Assembly: GCA_965197795.1 (NCBI GenBank)
Contig: OZ240228.1
Span: 1-64,000, forward strand
Origin: WHTK01 sp965197795
GTDB lineage: Bacteria > Chloroflexota > Dehalococcoidia > DSTF01 > WHTK01
DNA: 64,000 bases
Reading direction: 5' to 3'
A program made the translations under genes and the position numbers. Numbering within the stretch: the stretch's first letter is position 1; each line of letters begins with the position of its first letter. Positions 1-8,054 of the stretch are shown here, piece after piece. The notes beneath the pieces were generated by a model that worked only from the letters and a program-made list of their open reading frames with translations, was not told the origin of the DNA and searched no databases.

Positions 1-635
1 CAGCCGAGCGCGTAAGCGTTCTCTTTGAATTCGGCCGGCACCGCCTGCAGCGCGTCGTCCGAAATCGAGATGATCAGAGGGACCGCGACGAACGAGATGA
101 TGAGGCCGGCTGTAATCCCCGAGAGCCCGCCGGCGCCCCATCCGAAGTACTGCTGGACTTCGGGCACGACAAGCGCCAGGCCGACGAAGGCGAAGATAAC
201 CGTCGGCACGCCGGCAAGCAGCTCCGCCAGCGACTTGATGACGAGGCGGACGCGCGGTGGCGCCAGCTCCGAGATGAACACGGCCGTCATCAGGCCGAGC
301 GGCACCGCGAAGAAGAGACAGACCGCGGTGACCCAGAAGGTAGCGATCAGCGGCGGAACGATGCCGAAGCGGAACTTGGCCGGGTCCGTCGTGTTGTCCG
401 TGATGGCGTTTGGGAAGGTCCAGAAACGGTCCAGCGGGTAGTCCAACTCGAGGAAGAGCCGCAGGCCCTGGCGTGCGAGCAGCGCGAGGATACCGACCAG
501 GAGGAGGACGGTCAGGATGCCGGTCGCCTTGATCAGCAGCTCCAACGGCAGCTCCAGCAGCGCTCCCTTACGCCGCGTCATCAGCATGCGGCCGGTAGGT
601 CCGATCTCAGGGCCGTTTCTCGTGATGGCCGCCAT
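1..635 (-). CDS. pstC: Phosphate ABC transporter permease PstC (partial, runs off left edge)
   Basis: Inner-membrane permease subunit of the high-affinity phosphate importer. Reading leftward from an ATG at 635, the first about 211 residues are present. They comprise a charged N-terminus, a strong membrane segment near residues 35-55, then a permease domain with the PstC-like stretch SLAELLAGVPTVIFAFVGL and the EAA-loop region ISDDALQAVPAEFKENAYAL at the window edge. It lies 47 bp downstream of pstS on the same strand, so it belongs to the phoB-phoR-pstS-pstC unit; pstA and pstB would be expected beyond the edge. The C-terminus is missing only because the window ends. Confidence 0.93.
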   Translation of the reverse strand, partial: MAAITRNGPEIGPTGRMLMTRRKGALLELPLELLIKATGILTVLLLVGILALLARQGLRLFLELDYPLDRFWTFPNAITDNTTDPAKFRFGIVPPLIATFWVTAVCLFFAVPLGLMTAVFISELAPPRVRLVIKSLAELLAGVPTVIFAFVGLALVVPEVQQYFGWGAGGLSGITAGLIISFVAVPLIISISDDALQAVPAEFKENAYALG

Positions 636-682
636 TTGCTTACCTGTCTGCTCCGTGTGGGTTACGCGAAGCCATCTGCAAA

Positions 683-1660
683 TTACTCCGTCGGGCCAAC
701 GGGGATGAAGCCGAGTTCCTCGCCGATCCTCTGGCCAATCAGACTGAGGGCGAACTCGATGAACGCCTTGACCGCCTCGTTGCCTCCGACGGCCGGGTCG
801 CCGTCGGTGTAGTAGAAAAGCCCGCGCGAGATCGCGTAACTGCCGTCTTCCACCGTTTCCGCGGTTGGCTCCGCACCGTCGATAAGCAACACCTTGACCT
901 TACCCTCAGGTATCTCAGCCAGGTTCCCCAGGCCTGCGTAGAAAATGCCATCCGGGTCACCCGCGACAGCGGCGATGCCGGCCGGTGCACTGGCCTGCTT
1001 GTTGATGTCTGATGAGTATTCCGAGTCATCACCCAGTGTTGCCCGGATAACGTCTTCTTCCATGTAGGCGAAGGTGCCGGACTCTTCGTTGCGCGCATAG
1101 ATCGTGATGCTGCCCGAGCCGCCGACCTGATCCCAACGGCTGATCTGACCCGCGAAGATCATCGTGACCTGCTCAAGCGTCAGCTCCGAGACGGGATTGT
1201 CAGGATGTACGACGATGGCCAGCGCGTCGTTGAAGATCCTGACTTCGAACGGGTCGCGACCGGCGTCCTTGGCCTGCTGGATCTCGTCATCTTTGATGCC
1301 GCGGCTGGCCTGGGCGATGTCGACTTCCTGATTGATAAAAGCCGAGATGCCAGCCCCGGAGCCCAGACCGCTGGGTGGGTTCACGGTGACCTTCGAGTAC
1401 TCATCCTCGAATTCCGAGACCAGCTCCAGGGTGAAGGGCTGTATCGTGCTGGAGCCCTCGATCGATACTGTGCCTTCGACTGAGGAGCCTGCGCCGGCCG
1501 ACGCGCCGTTACCAGCCCCAGGGCTGGCGCTCGAACCACCATCGTCGCCGTCACAGGCAACCAGCGCGAGCCCCGTGACCATGAGGAACAGGACAACCGC
1601 CAGACGGAAGTTAAGCGCGGGATTCCCACGCTCTGCGGCCACAAGTGATCTCATTGGCAC
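683..1660 (-). CDS. pstS: Phosphate-binding lipoprotein PstS
   Basis: Extracytoplasmic phosphate receptor of the Pst ABC importer. The 325-residue product starts with a signal peptide ending in a lipobox (LVAC, about residues 33-36), then a Ser/Gly/Ala-rich linker. The periplasmic-binding fold follows, with the family-like segments IEGSSTIQPFTLELVSEF, ASRGIKDDEI and YARNEESGTFAYMEEDVI, the last lining the anion site. An in-frame ATG two codons downstream of the first is an equally good start. It is preceded by direct TTAAC-type repeats that resemble Pho boxes and is followed by pstC, so induction by PhoB under phosphate limitation is likely. Confidence 0.95.
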   Translation of the reverse strand: MPMRSLVAAERGNPALNFRLAVVLFLMVTGLALVACDGDDGGSSASPGAGNGASAGAGSSVEGTVSIEGSSTIQPFTLELVSEFEDEYSKVTVNPPSGLGSGAGISAFINQEVDIAQASRGIKDDEIQQAKDAGRDPFEVRIFNDALAIVVHPDNPVSELTLEQVTMIFAGQISRWDQVGGSGSITIYARNEESGTFAYMEEDVIRATLGDDSEYSSDINKQASAPAGIAAVAGDPDGIFYAGLGNLAEIPEGKVKVLLIDGAEPTAETVEDGSYAISRGLFYYTDGDPAVGGNEAVKAFIEFALSLIGQRIGEELGFIPVGPTE

Positions 1661-1666
1661 CTCTTC

Positions 1667-1726
1667 GTTAACCCTGCAAGCTCAGGGTAGAAGGGCCGTT
1701 TTAACGATTCGTTAACGGCGGTGAAC
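1667..1726 (-). promoter_or_regulatory. Putative Pho-box repeats upstream of pstS
   Basis: On the minus strand, heptamers GTTCACC, GTTAACG and GTTAAAA follow each other at about 10-11 bp intervals (1698-1726), and a further GTTAAC sits at 1667-1672. Direct repeats of GTTCACC/TTAACA type at 11-bp spacing are the known PhoB/PhoP operator form in Gram-positive and actinobacterial systems. The position before pstS and next to phoBR supports the assignment. A GTTAACG also occurs upstream of phoB near 3847. The site itself is inferred. Confidence 0.55.
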
Positions 1727-1818
1727 ACGGAGTAAAAGCTGGCTCCAGATTCACCGGCAGATGAGATGCGTCGGAGCGCGACCTCGTACCGGCCCGTGCG
1801 GCGCCCGTGGATCGCGGG

Positions 1819-3138
1819 TCAGTCAGCTATCGGGATGCGGAGGCTGAATACGGAGCCCTTGGTCCGCTCGCTCTCGACGCTGACGCTGCCACCGTGGGCC
1901 TCCACAGCGTGCTTGACCAGCGCCAGACCGAGGCCGCTGCCGCCGGAAGCGCGCGACTGGTCCACCTTGTAGAAACGCTCGAAGATGCGTGAGAGGTCGG
2001 ACTGCGCGATGCCCGCGCCGGTGTCGCGAACCTGAACCAGCAGCGAGCTGTCTTCCCGCCGCGCCGCTAGCGTGACGTCGCCGCCGGCGGGTGTGAACTT
2101 GATCGCGTTGTGCAGAAGATTGACGATCGCACGCTCGATGCGAGCACCGTCGAGGCGGATGAGCCCGAGCCCGGGCGACAGCTCCAGCCTGAGGTTGAGG
2201 CCGGCGCGTTCGGCCTGCGGACCCAGCCGCTCTACCGCTTCCGAGAGCAACGACGCGACGTCTGTCTCCTGCAGGACGGGCGGCTGATCGCCGGACTCGA
2301 TGCGCGATAGCTCCAGCAGCTCTTCGACGAGCTGGACGAGGCGGTCAACCTCGGCGTCGGCGCGGCGCAGGAACTTGTGAGCTACGCGTTCGTCCTCCAG
2401 CGCGCCCTCGGCCAGCGTCTCGACGACCGATTTCAGCGCCGCTAACGGCGTGCGCAGCTCATGAGACACGTTGGCCACGAAATCGCGGCGGATTTGCTCG
2501 GTGCGCTGCACGTCCGTGAGGTCGTGGAAGACGATAAGGACGGCCCATTCGCCGCCGCCGCTGATCGGCGTGGTGACCACCTGATAAAAACGTCGGCCCG
2601 GCTGCTCGATGACGTCGATCTTGCGCAGGCCCTGTTCGCGGCTGGCGCGAATCGCGTCAACCACCTCCTCGTCCGCCAGAACGTGCGCGAATGGCCGGCC
2701 CGCGATCTGATCCAGCCGTCGATCGAAGGCCTCCTCGAAGGCAAAGTTGGCAAACAGGATGCGTCCTTCGCTGTCCAGCGCAGATACCGGATCGACGCTC
2801 GAGTTGAGGGCGGCCGCGAGGCGGCTCTGGCCCTCGGATGCGGCCGCCATCTGTTCCTCGAACCGGCCTGCAACAAGGTTCAGGACGTCCGCTACCTGGC
2901 CGGCAGGGCCGGGAGGCCGTACTCGGATGCGCGCGCCGAGGTCACCGGCCGCGATGTGGGAAGCGGCGTCGCGAACGCTTTGGAGCGGGCGCAGGAGATA
3001 GACAATCGCCAGCACCAGGGCTACGGCCGCACCGTAAATGGCGCCGGCCGCGAACGTGATGCCGGCGCCGGCCAGCGCGATCCCGATCACGGCGAGGATC
3101 GAAACGACGATCAGGCTCGGCAGGTGGTTCGCGGTCAA
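1819..3138 (-). CDS. phoR: Phosphate regulon sensor histidine kinase PhoR
   Basis: Membrane histidine kinase partner of PhoB. Residues 7-25 and 28-48 form two membrane helices with almost no external loop. A HAMP-like linker (50-105), a PAS domain (110-210), and a HisKA domain with the phospho-accepting His226 in NVSHELRTPL follow. The ATPase domain shows the N box NLLHNAIKFTP, G1 DTGAGI, F box FERFYKVD and G2 GGSGLGLALVK. The lack of a sensor domain outside the membrane matches PhoR enzymes that read phosphate status through Pst/PhoU. The start is TTG at 3138, directly abutting the phoB TAG stop, so the two are translationally coupled. Confidence 0.95.
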   Translation of the reverse strand: MTANHLPSLIVVSILAVIGIALAGAGITFAAGAIYGAAVALVLAIVYLLRPLQSVRDAASHIAAGDLGARIRVRPPGPAGQVADVLNLVAGRFEEQMAAASEGQSRLAAALNSSVDPVSALDSEGRILFANFAFEEAFDRRLDQIAGRPFAHVLADEEVVDAIRASREQGLRKIDVIEQPGRRFYQVVTTPISGGGEWAVLIVFHDLTDVQRTEQIRRDFVANVSHELRTPLAALKSVVETLAEGALEDERVAHKFLRRADAEVDRLVQLVEELLELSRIESGDQPPVLQETDVASLLSEAVERLGPQAERAGLNLRLELSPGLGLIRLDGARIERAIVNLLHNAIKFTPAGGDVTLAARREDSSLLVQVRDTGAGIAQSDLSRIFERFYKVDQSRASGGSGLGLALVKHAVEAHGGSVSVESERTKGSVFSLRIPIAD

Positions 3139-3825
3139 CTAGCCCTCGAAGCGGTAGCCAACGCCCCGGACGGTGAGAATACGCACCGGCCTGGCGGGCT
3201 GGTCCTCGATTTTTTGACGCAGCCAGCTGACGTGAACGTCGATGGTGCGTGAGTCGCCGTAGAAGTCGTAACCCCACACCTCGCGCAGCAGTTGCTCTCG
3301 CGTGAAGGCGCGACCCTTGTTGCGCATGAAATAGATCAGCAGCTCCATCTCCTTCGGCTTGAGCTCGACTGCCTGGTCGCCGCGTGTCACTGCGCGGCGT
3401 TTTAGGTCGACGCGAAGGTCGCCGCTGGTGAGCACCTCCTCATCCCGTGGGGTGACGGTACGGCGCAGCAGGGCACGGACACGGGCCAGCAACTCTCGGG
3501 TGCTGAAGGGCTTCGTGACGTAGTCGTCGGCTCCGATCTCGAGGCCAACCACCTTGTCGACCTCACCCGCGCGGGCCGTGAGCATGAGGATAGGCAGAGA
3601 CATTTCGCGACGCAGAATACGACAGACGTCGAGCCCGTCTACCACGGGCAGCATGAGGTCGAGGACCATCAGATCCGGCCGCGCAGCGCGGGCCAGGGCG
3701 ATCGCATTCTCGCCGTCGCTGGCCGTGAGGACGTGGTAGCCTTCGCGTTCGAGATTGTATTTCAGGGTGGCGACGAGCGTGGGCTCATCGTCTACCACGA
3801 GGACGGTTTTGGCAGTAGCGGTCAC
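3139..3825 (-). CDS. phoB: Response regulator PhoB (OmpR family)
   Basis: DNA-binding response regulator of the phosphate regulon. The receiver domain (about residues 8-118) has the acidic pair DDEP, the phosphorylation site Asp57 in DLMVLDLMLP and Lys106 in VTKPFS. A winged-helix Trans_reg_C domain (135-228) follows, ending with the typical DVHVSWLRQKIE and ILTVRGVGYRFEG. No ATG is available: TTG at 3828 is followed by GTG at 3825. A TATGAT box lies 6 bp before the GTG, so a leaderless mRNA starting at GTG is plausible. It heads the phoB-phoR-pstS-pstC set. Confidence 0.94.
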   Translation of the reverse strand: MTATAKTVLVVDDEPTLVATLKYNLEREGYHVLTASDGENAIALARAARPDLMVLDLMLPVVDGLDVCRILRREMSLPILMLTARAGEVDKVVGLEIGADDYVTKPFSTRELLARVRALLRRTVTPRDEEVLTSGDLRVDLKRRAVTRGDQAVELKPKEMELLIYFMRNKGRAFTREQLLREVWGYDFYGDSRTIDVHVSWLRQKIEDQPARPVRILTVRGVGYRFEG

Positions 3826-3831
3826 CAAACA

Positions 3832-3837
3832 ATCATA
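3832..3837 (-). promoter_or_regulatory. Putative leaderless -10 element of phoB
   Basis: TATGAT on the minus strand ends 6 bp before the GTG start of phoB, and no Shine-Dalgarno sequence precedes that start. The same arrangement recurs before several other genes in this window. GTTAACG a little further upstream could be a Pho-box half site giving autoregulation. Confidence 0.4.
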
Positions 3838-3936
3838 GCTCGCTGCCGTTAACGTTTCGCTGTGGCGTCCGGTGGACGGCCGCTCCCTACCCGGTTAGGC
3901 TCCTCGCAATGCGACAATCGATGCGGACTCCTGTTA

Positions 3937-5157
3937 ATGACTGAAGCGGAGGTCGCAGCACAGGAGGCGCCACCGGCCCGGCGAGGCTTCGCGGCGACGA
4001 TCATCGCCGGTCACGCGCTAAAGCACATCTACATAGCGGCCCTCGCCAGTACGCTGTTGCCGGCGCTGAAGGAGGGCCTCGCGCTCTCCTCTACGCAGTA
4101 CGGCACGATGGCGACGGTTCAGCAGTCATCGGGCTGGGTCTCAACCATGAGTTCCGGCTACCTGGGTGACCGATTCACGCGCTGGACCGCGCTGATGCTG
4201 GCGCTCTCGCTGGCGCTGACGGGCATCTCTTACTTCGTGCTGGGCGTTTCGACCTCCTATGCGCTGCTGCTCGGCGCCATGCTCTTCGTCGGTCTCGGAC
4301 CGTCGATCTACCATCCGCCGGCGATCGGCGCGCTATCGCGGCGATATACGTCAGCGCGGGGGCTGATGATCTCACTGCACGGAGCGGGAGGCAGCGTCGG
4401 CGAGGCGACGGGCCCGCTAATAGGCGCCGCGTGTCTTTACGTGATGACTTACCAAATGACGCTGCAACTCAGCGTGATCCCGGCGCTCATCGTGGCGTTC
4501 GGCCTTTGGTTCCTGCTCAAGAACGATGACGTCTCGCATGACGGCGGCAGCGGCAATTTCAATGAGTATTTGCGGGCGCTTCTGCGATTGCTGCGATACA
4601 AGCCGATCGTGATGATTTGCAGCGCAACGGCGTTCCGTCAGGTCGGACAGGCAACGGCCACGGTGTTCCTGCCGGTATATATGAAGGAAGACCTGGGCTA
4701 CTCCACCGGCCTGGTGGCCGCGTACATCGCCATGGCCCAGGTCGTTGGAATCGGCTCCCAGCCGTTGATGGGCTATCTCTCCGACCGGTTGGGTTACAAG
4801 CGCGTGCTGGTGCCGGCGATGTCGATTTTCGCGCTGCTTCTGCTCTTGATCCCCTTCGCCGATGGCAAGATGCAGCTCGGCATCGTCATCTTGCTCCTGG
4901 GGACGTTTCTCTTTTCGCTGCACGCGATCATCATCGCAGCCGCCACGGAGCTGACCGAGCAGTCGATGCAGTCCACGATCGTGTCGCTGATCTACGCGGC
5001 GGGGTTCGTCGGTGCGGTGTCACCGACGCTGGCCGGCGTGATGGCCGATGCCTACGGCCTGGAGACCACGTTCATCCTGGCGGCTGCTCTGGTTGGGCTC
5101 TCGGCCGTGACCTTGATGCTAACGGCCTTGCCTAAGGCCCGAGCGCGGCCGGGTTAG
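3937..5157 (+). CDS. MFS transporter (fosmidomycin-resistance-like)
   Basis: Twelve-helix major facilitator of about 406 residues. The segment HALKHIYIAALASTLLPALK, followed by GYLGDRFTRW (the A-like loop between helices 2 and 3), resembles the Fsr/fosmidomycin-resistance branch of MFS exporters. The second half repeats the pattern with GYLSDRLGYKRVL. The frame is open from 3862, but the ATG at 3937 gives the normal short N-terminus. The substrate cannot be read from sequence. Its stop codon overlaps that of the convergent small gene downstream by sharing TTAG. Confidence 0.85.
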   Translation: MTEAEVAAQEAPPARRGFAATIIAGHALKHIYIAALASTLLPALKEGLALSSTQYGTMATVQQSSGWVSTMSSGYLGDRFTRWTALMLALSLALTGISYFVLGVSTSYALLLGAMLFVGLGPSIYHPPAIGALSRRYTSARGLMISLHGAGGSVGEATGPLIGAACLYVMTYQMTLQLSVIPALIVAFGLWFLLKNDDVSHDGGSGNFNEYLRALLRLLRYKPIVMICSATAFRQVGQATATVFLPVYMKEDLGYSTGLVAAYIAMAQVVGIGSQPLMGYLSDRLGYKRVLVPAMSIFALLLLLIPFADGKMQLGIVILLLGTFLFSLHAIIIAAATELTEQSMQSTIVSLIYAAGFVGAVSPTLAGVMADAYGLETTFILAAALVGLSAVTLMLTALPKARARPG

Positions 5158-5426
5158 GCGTTGCCTGCGGCGTGTTCGCTCTCCTCGGCTGCTGCTGCTA
5201 TTCCTGCAAGGCGGTCCACCAGAGTCTCGCGCAAGCGGGTGGCTTCCTCAGGCTCGAACATCTCTTTGCAGGCCTCGCACATGTAGCGCGTCGCCTTTTC
5301 CGCAATGCCCATGTCCTGGACGCTGTCCCAGCGCGGGACCAGCACGCTGTGAGGACATTCAGTTTGCTCGACATCCACCACGACACTCTGCTTCTTGCCT
5401 CCAAAGAACCTGCTCAGCAGTCCCAT
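5154..5426 (-). CDS. Small zinc-ribbon-like protein, unknown function
   Basis: A 90-residue protein not matched to a named family. After a basic N-terminus (MGLLSRFFGGKK) it has CPH at about residue 24 and CEAC at about residue 50. These could form a CxH/CxxC zinc knuckle. An Ala/Glu-rich helical tail ends the protein. It lies leftward downstream of the fumarase beta gene, separated by a hairpin, and is convergent with the MFS gene, sharing stop-codon bases. The spacing and absence of overlap with another frame make it a credible gene; its role is unknown. Confidence 0.65.
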   Translation of the reverse strand: MGLLSRFFGGKKQSVVVDVEQTECPHSVLVPRWDSVQDMGIAEKATRYMCEACKEMFEPEEATRLRETLVDRLAGIAAAAEESEHAAGNA

Positions 5427-5533
5427 CTTGCACCTCCAGAAATCGGCCGCTGTAACCCCTCACGGTCCGTGTCTCTCTTTATATGCGCTGCTCCGCCGAA
5501 TGGGAAGGCAATGTCAGGATATTTTAGAAGATC

Positions 5534-5556
5534 GCGGGCGCAGAGAATGCGCCCGC
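5534..5556 (-). terminator. Hairpin after the fumarase operon
   Basis: Perfect 9-bp stem (GCGGGCGCA pairing with TGCGCCCGC) with a 5-base loop, placed 3 bp beyond the stop of the fumarase beta gene. The minus-strand sequence after it is AT-rich but lacks a clean U run, so it may be a weak terminator or an mRNA 3' end stabiliser. Confidence 0.5.
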
Positions 5557-5559
5557 CGG

Positions 5560-6186
5560 TCAGCCGCCCGCGACGATGATCCTTTCACTCGGTGTGTAGG
5601 AGCCGAGCTTGCTCAGATCGCGCCATTGTTCGCGGCCCTCGTTAAGTAGATCGCGACCCTCGCAGTCGTCCATGACCACGGCGGGGAAGTCTTCCACCTC
5701 GACGCGCTTGAGTGACTCCGTACCGAGGTCTTCATAGGCCACGACCTCGACGCTTCGAATGAACTGCGACTGCATCGCGCCGGCGCCGCCGACGGCCATG
5801 AGGTAGACGGCCACGTTCTTCTTGAGCGCCTCACGTACCTCCTCGCCGCGGTTACCTTTGCCCATGCAGGCTTTGAGCCCCGCCTCGAGCAAACGCGGCG
5901 TGAAGGGGTCCATGCGCATCGATGTCGTGGGGCCGAAGGCGCCGCTGACGCGGCCCGGCCGCGCCGGTGTCGGTCCGACGTAGTAAATCAGCTGGCCCGC
6001 GATGTCGATGGGCAGCGCTTTGCCCTCGTCCAGCGTCTCGATCATGCGATTATGGGCCGCGTCGCGTGCGGTGTAGATGACACCGCTGATGCGCACGTGA
6101 TCGCCGATCTTGAGCTGCCGGACATCGTCCTCGGAAACCGGCGTCGTGAGACGCACTTCCAGGTCGTTGATATGTTCTACAGCCAT
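5560..6186 (-). CDS. fumB: Fumarate hydratase class I, beta subunit (C-terminal domain)
   Basis: Beta chain of the two-subunit, [4Fe-4S] class I fumarase, which interconverts fumarate and malate in the TCA cycle. The 208 residues match the beta domain throughout: LKIGDHVRISGVIYTARDAAH, YYVGPTPARPGRVSGAFGPT, TSMRMD, MGKGNR and the C-terminal VEDFPAVVMDDCEGRDL. The alpha subunit is encoded upstream on the same strand but separated by a cupin gene, an unusual insertion. The two fumarase genes and malate dehydrogenase at 8055 make a consecutive metabolic pair. Confidence 0.93.
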   Translation of the reverse strand: MAVEHINDLEVRLTTPVSEDDVRQLKIGDHVRISGVIYTARDAAHNRMIETLDEGKALPIDIAGQLIYYVGPTPARPGRVSGAFGPTTSMRMDPFTPRLLEAGLKACMGKGNRGEEVREALKKNVAVYLMAVGGAGAMQSQFIRSVEVVAYEDLGTESLKRVEVEDFPAVVMDDCEGRDLLNEGREQWRDLSKLGSYTPSERIIVAGG

Positions 6187-6261
6187 AACTAAAGTTTGCC
6201 TCTTGCTCCGAACCGGAAACGCTCACGATACCCCTAAAGGGCGGTCAGACACATTTCCCTG

Positions 6262-6663
6262 CTAAGACTTGTCAGCGTCCTCGACTTCGACGTTTACGAC
6301 GATGTTCTCTTGCGAGCTGCGCGCGACGACCATGTCGACCGGCGCGGCGTCGCTGGCGTTGATTTCCTGATGGACCAGATAAGGCGGCACGAAAACGAAA
6401 TCGCCGGGCTCCGCTTCCACCGCGTGCTCCAGGTTGTCGCCGAAGCGGAAGCGGGCGTGGCCTGAGATCACGTAGATGACGCTCTCCATCTCGCCGTGGT
6501 GATGCGGGCCCGAGCGAATGCCCTTGTCGACGCTCACGTGTCCCACCCAGAGGTGCTCGGCGCCCACCGTCTTGGCGCCGCAACCTTCGGCACGGAACAT
6601 GCCCGGCGTCTGCGCCGTCGAGGTGTCGCGCTGGTCCGGCTTCACCACGTGTACCTCAGCCAT
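6262..6663 (-). CDS. Cupin-domain protein inserted between fumarase subunits
   Basis: Small single-domain cupin of 133 residues. Cupin motif 1 is GPHHHGEMESVIYVISG (two or three His plus Glu as metal ligands); motif 2 is PGDFVFVPPYLVHQ with the last metal His. The start ATG at 6663 overlaps the TGA of the fumarase alpha gene by one base (TGATG), so the two are translationally coupled; the longer reading to 6699 is less likely. The substrate is unknown. The position suggests a role tied to the fumarase, for example binding or turnover of a dicarboxylate, but this is only inference. Confidence 0.85.
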   Translation of the reverse strand: MAEVHVVKPDQRDTSTAQTPGMFRAEGCGAKTVGAEHLWVGHVSVDKGIRSGPHHHGEMESVIYVISGHARFRFGDNLEHAVEAEPGDFVFVPPYLVHQEINASDAAPVDMVVARSSQENIVVNVEVEDADKS

Positions 6664-7508
6664 CAGAGCGTGACCTCCTTGAGGCGGGCGCTGTGGCACT
6701 GGATGTTCACGGCGACGGGCAGGGCCGTGATGTGAGTGGGGTAGGTGAGAATGCTGACCTGCATCGCCGTGTTGGTGCCGCCAACAGCCTGCGGACCGAC
6801 GCCCAGCGCGTTGACCTTCTCGAGCATCTCCTGCTCCAGCGCGGCGACTTCCGGGTCGTCGCTCTGGCTACCGACGCCGCGCGTGACTGCCTTCTTCGCC
6901 AGCTCCATCGACTTCTCGGCGGTGCCGCCGACACCGACGCCGACGATCAGCGGCGGGCAAGGGTTGCCGCCCGACTCCTCGATGGCGCGCAGGACGAAGT
7001 TGACCACCGCCTCCTTGCCGGCGCGCGGCAGCAGGTTAACGAAGCGGCTCATGTTCTCGCAGCCGCCACCTTTGGGCAGCACCTTTAGGTGAAGCTGGTC
7101 ACCCGGGACGATGTCGTAGTGAATCACGGCCGGCGTGTTGTCGCCGGTGTTCTGCCGCGTCGTCATCGGGTGTTCGACGATGGACGCCCGCATATACCCG
7201 CTGGTGTAGCCCTGGCCGACGCCGGCGTGAATTGCTTCCTCCAGCGAGCCGCCCACGATGTGGGCTTCCTGCCCCAGCTCCACGAAGACAACGGTGGTGC
7301 CGGTGTCCTGGCAGAGCGGAATCATTTCGCGCTGGGCGATGTCGAAGTTGTCGATCAGCTCAACCAGCACCTGCTTGGCTAACGGCGCTTTCTCCGTGGC
7401 TTCCGCATCGCGAAGGCCCTGGCGCACGTCGTCGGGCAAGACATGCGTCGCCTCGATGCAAAGCTCGGCGATCTTGTCGCGAATCGTGTCTACGTGAATG
7501 TCTCTCAT
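6663..7508 (-). CDS. fumA: Fumarate hydratase class I, alpha subunit
   Basis: Catalytic Fe-S alpha chain of the heteromeric class I fumarase. The 281-residue product has the cluster cysteine in PLCQDTGTTVVFVELG, the second in KGGGCENMSRF and the third in GGNPCPPLIVGVGVGGTAEK. All three ligands of the [4Fe-4S] cluster are therefore present. It starts at ATG 7508, 3 bp after the VOC gene, and its TGA overlaps the cupin start. The beta subunit follows the cupin. Close packing implies one VOC-fumA-cupin-fumB transcript. Confidence 0.94.
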   Translation of the reverse strand: MRDIHVDTIRDKIAELCIEATHVLPDDVRQGLRDAEATEKAPLAKQVLVELIDNFDIAQREMIPLCQDTGTTVVFVELGQEAHIVGGSLEEAIHAGVGQGYTSGYMRASIVEHPMTTRQNTGDNTPAVIHYDIVPGDQLHLKVLPKGGGCENMSRFVNLLPRAGKEAVVNFVLRAIEESGGNPCPPLIVGVGVGGTAEKSMELAKKAVTRGVGSQSDDPEVAALEQEMLEKVNALGVGPQAVGGTNTAMQVSILTYPTHITALPVAVNIQCHSARLKEVTL

Positions 7509-7511
7509 GCG

Positions 7512-7910
7512 TTACCCCTGACTCGTAGAATGAACGTCCTGCATCAGCGCGAAGGCAGCGCCTGCCGGATCGCGCAGCACTGCGAAGCGCGGTTCACCTT
7601 CGGGTCCTCCCGACTCGCTGATGAGGCTGCCGCCTGACGAAGTGGCCTCAGCGACGGCAGCGTCCAGGTTATCGACCGTGATGTAGACAAGCCAGGCCGC
7701 CGGCAGGTCGGCATTTGGCCCGCGGGCGTGACAGACGCCGCCAACCGGCTCATCGCTGTTGGACGGCAGCATAACGAAATCGGCGTAGTCTCCCATGTCG
7801 ACCGGCGCGAATCGCCAGCCGGCAACGCGAGCGTAGAAGTCGCGCACGCCTTCGGCGTCCGGGACCGTGAGGTCGATCCAGCCGATCCGACCGCTCATAC
7901 CATCATTCAT
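7512..7910 (-). CDS. VOC family (glyoxalase/bleomycin-resistance fold) protein
   Basis: 132-residue protein with two beta-alpha-beta-beta-beta VOC modules: GRIGWIDLTVPDAEGVRDFYARVAGWRF at the N-terminus and LVYITVDNLDAAVAEATSSGG in the second half, ending in FAVLRDPAGAAFALMQ. This layout is typical of small VOC enzymes and binding proteins, whose substrates vary widely. The first ATG (7910) is preceded by GAGGGG at good spacing, which favours it over the in-frame ATG at 7898. It is the first gene of the fumarase cluster. Confidence 0.85.
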   Translation of the reverse strand: MNDGMSGRIGWIDLTVPDAEGVRDFYARVAGWRFAPVDMGDYADFVMLPSNSDEPVGGVCHARGPNADLPAAWLVYITVDNLDAAVAEATSSGGSLISESGGPEGEPRFAVLRDPAGAAFALMQDVHSTSQG

Positions 7911-8054
7911 TCAGTCCCCTCTCGCCGAGATTCACGCTGTCGGACTTTCCCCGTCCGCGAGCCTTCCATATCTAGTTTATCCGGCCCGTACCCGGCTTGT
8001 GACTTTAGCCGTTCGTGAACCTCGACCCCGGCTTGCCGCCGAGGAGGAATAGCT

